From contig DMOO01000034.1 of assembly GCA_003456855.1 (NCBI GenBank), positions 1-26,161 of the forward strand: a stretch of DNA of 26,161 nt, written 5' to 3'. The position numbers were made by a program, and so were the translations under genes. Shown here in pieces: positions 23,544 through 26,161 of this stretch. The notes beneath the pieces are model-generated. The model was given only the letters and a program-made list of their open reading frames with translations, had not been told where the DNA came from and searched no databases. Numbering within the stretch: position 1 is the stretch's first letter; every line of letters starts with the position of its first letter. The DNA is from Sphaerochaeta sp. (GTDB lineage: Bacteria > Spirochaetota > Spirochaetia > Sphaerochaetales > Sphaerochaetaceae).

Positions 23544-23990
23544 TCAGTCTTCCTTATCAGTGGGGACAGGATCGCTGCCCTTGCCGACTATCTTTGTGAT
23601 TGACGGCATGAGCTTCTTCTTGTGCCTGATTGTTATGATTGCGCTGATGCCGAAGGCAAGTGCCATGGCCCCGAAGCCGGCAAGCGCATGGATGATCTCG
23701 TTCTGTGCAGGAAGCGCAGCCTTGCAGATAAGGTATCCTACAGGGAACAGTGCAAGCGGCAGTGCAAAGACAAGCACAGTGCTGAGGATGGTCCTTCCTG
23801 GTGGCATGTAGAGCTCGACGTAGTCACCCTCCTCTATCTCGACCTTCTTGGGATTGAGGGCGACGAACTCGTTGTCATCCTTGTTGTTGCAGAACATGGA
23901 GGCATGGCAGCCCTCGCAGGCTGATGTCAGACAACCCATCTTGACGCTTCCGTCCTTCAATATCCCCTTCACCTGTGAAACACTGTACAT
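23544..23990 (-). CDS. RseC/MucC-family membrane protein (SoxR-reducing system/positive regulator type)
   Basis: A 148-residue integral membrane protein. The cytoplasmic N-terminal domain has a four-Cys motif, C20-x4-C25-x2-C28-x5-C34, as in RseC proteins, and is followed by two membrane helices (about residues 70-92 and 100-122) and a basic C-terminal tail. In other bacteria RseC proteins are linked to the Rnf electron-transfer complex, SoxR reduction and sigma-E control. No rnf genes are visible here. The frame opens at 24032, inside the ymdB gene, but the ATG at 23990 has GAGGGG upstream and matches the family start. It follows ymdB by 10 bases, so the two are probably co-transcribed. Confidence 0.85.
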   Translation of the reverse strand: MYSVSQVKGILKDGSVKMGCLTSACEGCHASMFCNNKDDNEFVALNPKKVEIEEGDYVELYMPPGRTILSTVLVFALPLALFPVGYLICKAALPAQNEIIHALAGFGAMALAFGISAIITIRHKKKLMPSITKIVGKGSDPVPTDKED

Positions 23991-24000
23991 ATCAAACCCC

Positions 24001-24810
24001 TCAAACCTTTGCTGGAGGCATCTCGACCTCAACGTCCTTCATGATGGTCTCGATGGCTATGGCCTTTCCGCTATTGTCATCGACATCAACCAGAAGACCC
24101 TGCATCTGCGGCTTCTCCCAACTCTCGTGGGACCTGACCTGGACCTGTGTACGAAGCTTCTTGATCTCATGCTCAGGCTCAAAGCCTCCAACGCTGACCG
24201 ATGCACCGCATCTTCCAAGGTCCGTTATGAAGGCAGTACCACCATCAAGGATTGTGGCATCGGCGGTGAGGACCTTGCTGTGGGTTCCTACAACTGCACT
24301 GACCTTACCGTTGAGCAGAAGACCCATTGTGATCTTCTCGGCAGTAGCCGAGGCATGGAAGCTGTAAAGGACTATAGGTGTCTCAGTCCTGGCCTTCTCG
24401 ACGATGTTCTCAGCGGCTATGAACGGGTTGTTGAGATGCGGGTTGTTGAAGTTGCACATGCCAAGTGTGTTGATTATGCAGACCTTGCGATCCCCAACTG
24501 TCATGTAGCGGATACCTCGTCCGGGAACGGACTCCGGATAGTTTGCAGGTCTGAGGATGTTGGAACGCTTGGATATGCCCTCCACCATATCGATCTTGTA
24601 GAAGGACTTCTCTCCCATGGTGAGAACATCTATGCCCATATGCTGAAGAGTGATGGCGTTCTGGAAGCCCAGGCCGAATCCGCTGGTCGCACCTTCGCCG
24701 TTGGCTATGACCAGGTCAATGCCTTTCTCCTTCCTGAAATCCTTCAGGGCATTCTTGATGACGCCTATTCCACAGCGTCCGACTATCTCACCTAAGAACA
24801 AAATCCTCAT
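24001..24810 (-). CDS. YmdB-family (TIGR00282) metallophosphoesterase homologue with altered metal site
   Basis: A 269-residue protein with the length and overall sequence of the YmdB/2',3'-cAMP phosphodiesterase family: MRILFLGEIVG at the N-terminus, LRPANYPESVPGRGI, FHASATAEK, GTHSKVLTAD and FITDLGRCG. Compared with B. subtilis YmdB (D8, E39, N40, N67, H68, H150, H175, H177) this protein has E8, E39, G40, E67, K68, H152, H177 and K179. Two histidines and E39 remain, but the catalytic His and several metal ligands are replaced, so it may be inactive or use another chemistry. The frame opens far upstream, but the ATG at 24810 is the family start. No Shine-Dalgarno; a TAAATT ends seven bases before it. 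It leads a small unit with rseC. Confidence 0.88.
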   Translation of the reverse strand: MRILFLGEIVGRCGIGVIKNALKDFRKEKGIDLVIANGEGATSGFGLGFQNAITLQHMGIDVLTMGEKSFYKIDMVEGISKRSNILRPANYPESVPGRGIRYMTVGDRKVCIINTLGMCNFNNPHLNNPFIAAENIVEKARTETPIVLYSFHASATAEKITMGLLLNGKVSAVVGTHSKVLTADATILDGGTAFITDLGRCGASVSVGGFEPEHEIKKLRTQVQVRSHESWEKPQMQGLLVDVDDNSGKAIAIETIMKDVEVEMPPAKV

Positions 24811-24817
24811 GAATCCA

Positions 24818-24846
24818 AATTTACAGTTCTTTGAACTGATTGGCAA
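24818..24846 (-). promoter_or_regulatory. Promoter for the ymdB-rseC unit with palindrome filling the spacer
   Basis: On the minus strand: -35 TTGCCA (24841-24846), 17-base spacer, -10 TAAATT (24818-24823), then seven bases to the ATG, so the transcript is probably leaderless. A perfect palindrome CAGTTC-TTT-GAACTG (24824-24838) fills the spacer and could be an operator. Confidence 0.5.
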
Positions 24847-24850
24847 CCAC

Positions 24851-24879
24851 TTTGCAACCTGTCCCTTTCGTTGTATATT
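24851..24879 (+). promoter_or_regulatory. Promoter for the lptC-lptA-lptB unit, probably leaderless
   Basis: On the plus strand: -35 TTTGCA (24851-24856), 17-base spacer, -10 TATATT (24874-24879), then seven bases to the lptC ATG with no Shine-Dalgarno. It faces away from the ymdB promoter; the two divergent promoters share a 76-base gap. Confidence 0.5.
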
Positions 24880-24886
24880 TAATCCC

Positions 24887-25423
24887 ATGAAAGCCGGAAA
24901 CATGGCATGCTTATTGCTAGCTTCTCTTTTGGTCCTTTTACTTGGGGCCTCCTGCTCCAGAGCGGGATCAGACCAGATACCAATAGGGGAACAGGAGCTT
25001 CCCGACATGGAGATGAGAGATGCCTGGTACACGCTGTCACAGGATTCGGACGACCCTATGGTCATGCATGCATCGCAGATCACAATCTACAAGACCGACA
25101 GGGACACGGTCCTTGAGAACGTCAGTTTCACCCAGGGCACAAAGCTGTCCGGAAGCTGCGACCATGCAAGCGTTGCAACGGATAACAAGCATGCCACGTT
25201 GACTGGAAAGGTCCAGATCCACAAAGAAGATGGCGAAAACAGTGTTACAATTGTTTCTGAGGACATCGTCTGGGATGGAGAAGAGAACACCTTCACCTGT
25301 GAGGGAGAGGTTCTGGTCACCTATGGAGATGGAACGCAGATAAGGGCCGCTGGCTTCAGTGCGGCATTTGATGAGAATCTCTACGAGTTCGGCAGCATCC
25401 TGGAGGGGACGTTGGTGCAATGA
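24887..25423 (+). CDS. LptC-like LPS-export/YrbK-type protein, probable lipoprotein
   Basis: A 178-residue exported protein. The N-terminus has a hydrophobic segment (about residues 7-20) and a lipobox-like LLGASC with Cys23, so it is probably a lipoprotein, whereas classical LptC keeps an uncleaved N-terminal helix. The mature part is rich in short beta-strand repeats typical of the OstA/LptC beta-jellyroll fold (MVMHASQITIYK, VTIVSEDIVWDGEENTFTCEGEV). The open frame extends about 80 codons upstream through the ymdB promoter; the ATG at 24887 gives a proper signal sequence. It overlaps lptA by four bases (ATGA). Assignment rests mainly on position before lptA and lptB. Confidence 0.72.
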   Translation: MKAGNMACLLLASLLVLLLGASCSRAGSDQIPIGEQELPDMEMRDAWYTLSQDSDDPMVMHASQITIYKTDRDTVLENVSFTQGTKLSGSCDHASVATDNKHATLTGKVQIHKEDGENSVTIVSEDIVWDGEENTFTCEGEVLVTYGDGTQIRAAGFSAAFDENLYEFGSILEGTLVQ

Positions 25424-26052
25424 GAAGAAAGTATATAGTCCTTACAATTCTGGCGCTGCTTGCCTTTGCCGCATTGCCGCTTGCAGCAGACACGATATCC
25501 TTCAACGGAGGCTACACGAAGGTTGACCTCCAGGAGGGGAAGAAAAGCGTCACCCTCTCAGGCGGAGCTACGGTCTCCACAGACCAGGTCGACCTTGAAT
25601 CGGACTCGATCAGCATCTACGGTGAGAACTACAGATATGTCAGCTGCACTGGAAACGTCTCGGCAGTCGAGAAGGAGCACGGCATAAGCTTCAAGAGCCC
25701 GACCCTCTTCTACGACAGAACCAACGGCAAGGTCACCTCAGACAGCTGGATAGAGATCCAGGACAACGAGAACCAGGCAGCCCTCTCCGGAGCATGGTTC
25801 GAGTTCGACATGCAGAAGAGATTCATCAAGCTCCAGATGATGGCAAGGGTCATCAAGGTCACCGATGAGGGCCTCATGGTCTGCAGGGCCGACTCCATCG
25901 AGTATGACGGTGAGAACAACATGGTCTCCCTCAAGGGTGGTGCGACAGTCAACTGGAACGATGACACCTACAGTGCTGCCATGATCACAGTCAATCTGGA
26001 TACAAACGAAATAACCCTCTATGGTTCAATCTCAGGAGAGTTCAATGGCTAA
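25420..26052 (+). CDS. LptA/OstA-family periplasmic protein
   Basis: A 210-residue protein with a signal peptide (residues 1-23, ending LPLAAD) and OstA/LptA repeats: alternating short strands such as SVTLSGGATVSTDQVDLESDSISIYG, present as VTLSGGATV and later MVSLKGGATVNW, and CTGNVSAVEKE. The repeats would stack as a beta-jellyroll that bridges the periplasm for lipopolysaccharide or a similar glycolipid. The start overlaps the lptC stop by four bases. The next gene, an ABC ATPase, overlaps its end by eight bases. Sequence is typical of the divergent spirochaetal members. Confidence 0.82.
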   Translation: MRRKYIVLTILALLAFAALPLAADTISFNGGYTKVDLQEGKKSVTLSGGATVSTDQVDLESDSISIYGENYRYVSCTGNVSAVEKEHGISFKSPTLFYDRTNGKVTSDSWIEIQDNENQAALSGAWFEFDMQKRFIKLQMMARVIKVTDEGLMVCRADSIEYDGENNMVSLKGGATVNWNDDTYSAAMITVNLDTNEITLYGSISGEFNG

Positions 26053-26161
26053 CACGCTGACTATAGAGCACCTGAGAAAGGTCTACGGAAAGAGAGAGGT
26101 TGTGAAGGACATCTCATTCTCCATGCAGGGAGGGCAGATCATCGGTCTGCTCGGACCGAAC
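26045..26161 (+). CDS. ABC transporter ATP-binding protein, LptB type (partial, window edge)
   Basis: Only the first 39 codons are present, starting MANTLTIEHLRKVYGKREVV and running into the beginning of Walker A (GQIIGLLGPN). The A-loop Tyr (VYG) and spacing are as in LptB. The position after lptC-lptA supports the LptB assignment. The start overlaps the lptA stop by eight bases, so translation is probably coupled. Confidence 0.82.
   Translation, partial: MANTLTIEHLRKVYGKREVVKDISFSMQGGQIIGLLGPN

Noticed and set aside
23848..24795. 315-codon plus-strand open frame opposite rseC and ymdB
   Set aside because: It is antisense to a clearly conserved YmdB-family gene; no start signals or domain features.

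Overview
This window looks like chromosomal DNA from a spirochaete, most likely a Sphaerochaeta-type host-associated anaerobe. That is inference, not proof. It rests on four things: the style of the periplasmic binding protein signal (a Thr/Ser-rich stretch directly after the cleavage site), Gram-negative features (Lpt-type genes, an RseC-like protein), an anaerobic enzyme set (iron-sulfur L-serine dehydratase, flavodoxin with DUF3793), and moderate GC in most genes. No rRNA, tRNA, CRISPR array, IS element or phage gene was seen.

Layout. Positions 1-11218 (all minus strand) form one long co-directional locus. Read in the direction of transcription it runs: LacI-type repressor, MATE transporter, ketopantoate-reductase-like enzyme, metal-dependent 'cyclase' hydrolase, two tandem paralogues of the isocitrate lyase/PEP mutase superfamily, then an oligopeptide/dipeptide-type ABC importer (binding protein, two permeases, two ATPases, the last cut by the window edge). 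The natural reading is substrate import followed by hydrolysis, 2-oxo/2-hydroxy-acid redox and C-C (or C-P) bond cleavage, controlled by the LacI protein. The substrate cannot be read from sequence. The part from the lyase pair through the transporter is clearly more AT-rich than the hydrolase, reductase, MATE and repressor genes, so the operon looks assembled from two sources.

Positions 11364-12913 hold a methyltransferase and an esterase-like hydrolase. Positions 13002-14020 hold DUF3793 and flavodoxin behind a near-consensus promoter flanked by two GTTAGA-N4-TCTAAC-type palindromes, probably a metal-responsive (iron?) unit. Positions 14127-15405 hold a Vsr mismatch endonuclease overlapping a stand-alone 5'-3' exonuclease gene, which suggests a dedicated repair pair. 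Positions 15473-17635 are a split heavy-metal exporter: a free HMA metal-binding protein and a P1B ATPase without its own HMA domain, again with palindromes on both sides of a near-consensus promoter.

Positions 17869-18660 (plus strand) carry an orphan PD-(D/E)XK-like nuclease-fold protein. Then come an acyl-CoA synthetase (18850-20592), an L-serine dehydratase (20812-22026), a second MATE transporter (22135-23529, plus strand), an RseC-like membrane protein, and a YmdB-family phosphoesterase homologue whose metal site is heavily altered. The window closes with a plus-strand lptC-lptA-lptB type cluster that runs off the right edge.

Two themes recur. Several promoters have a 17-bp spacer and palindromic operators either on both sides of, or inside, the promoter. 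Three genes (vsr, ymdB, lptC) have a -10-like hexamer ending exactly 7 bases before the ATG and no Shine-Dalgarno sequence, which suggests leaderless transcripts.
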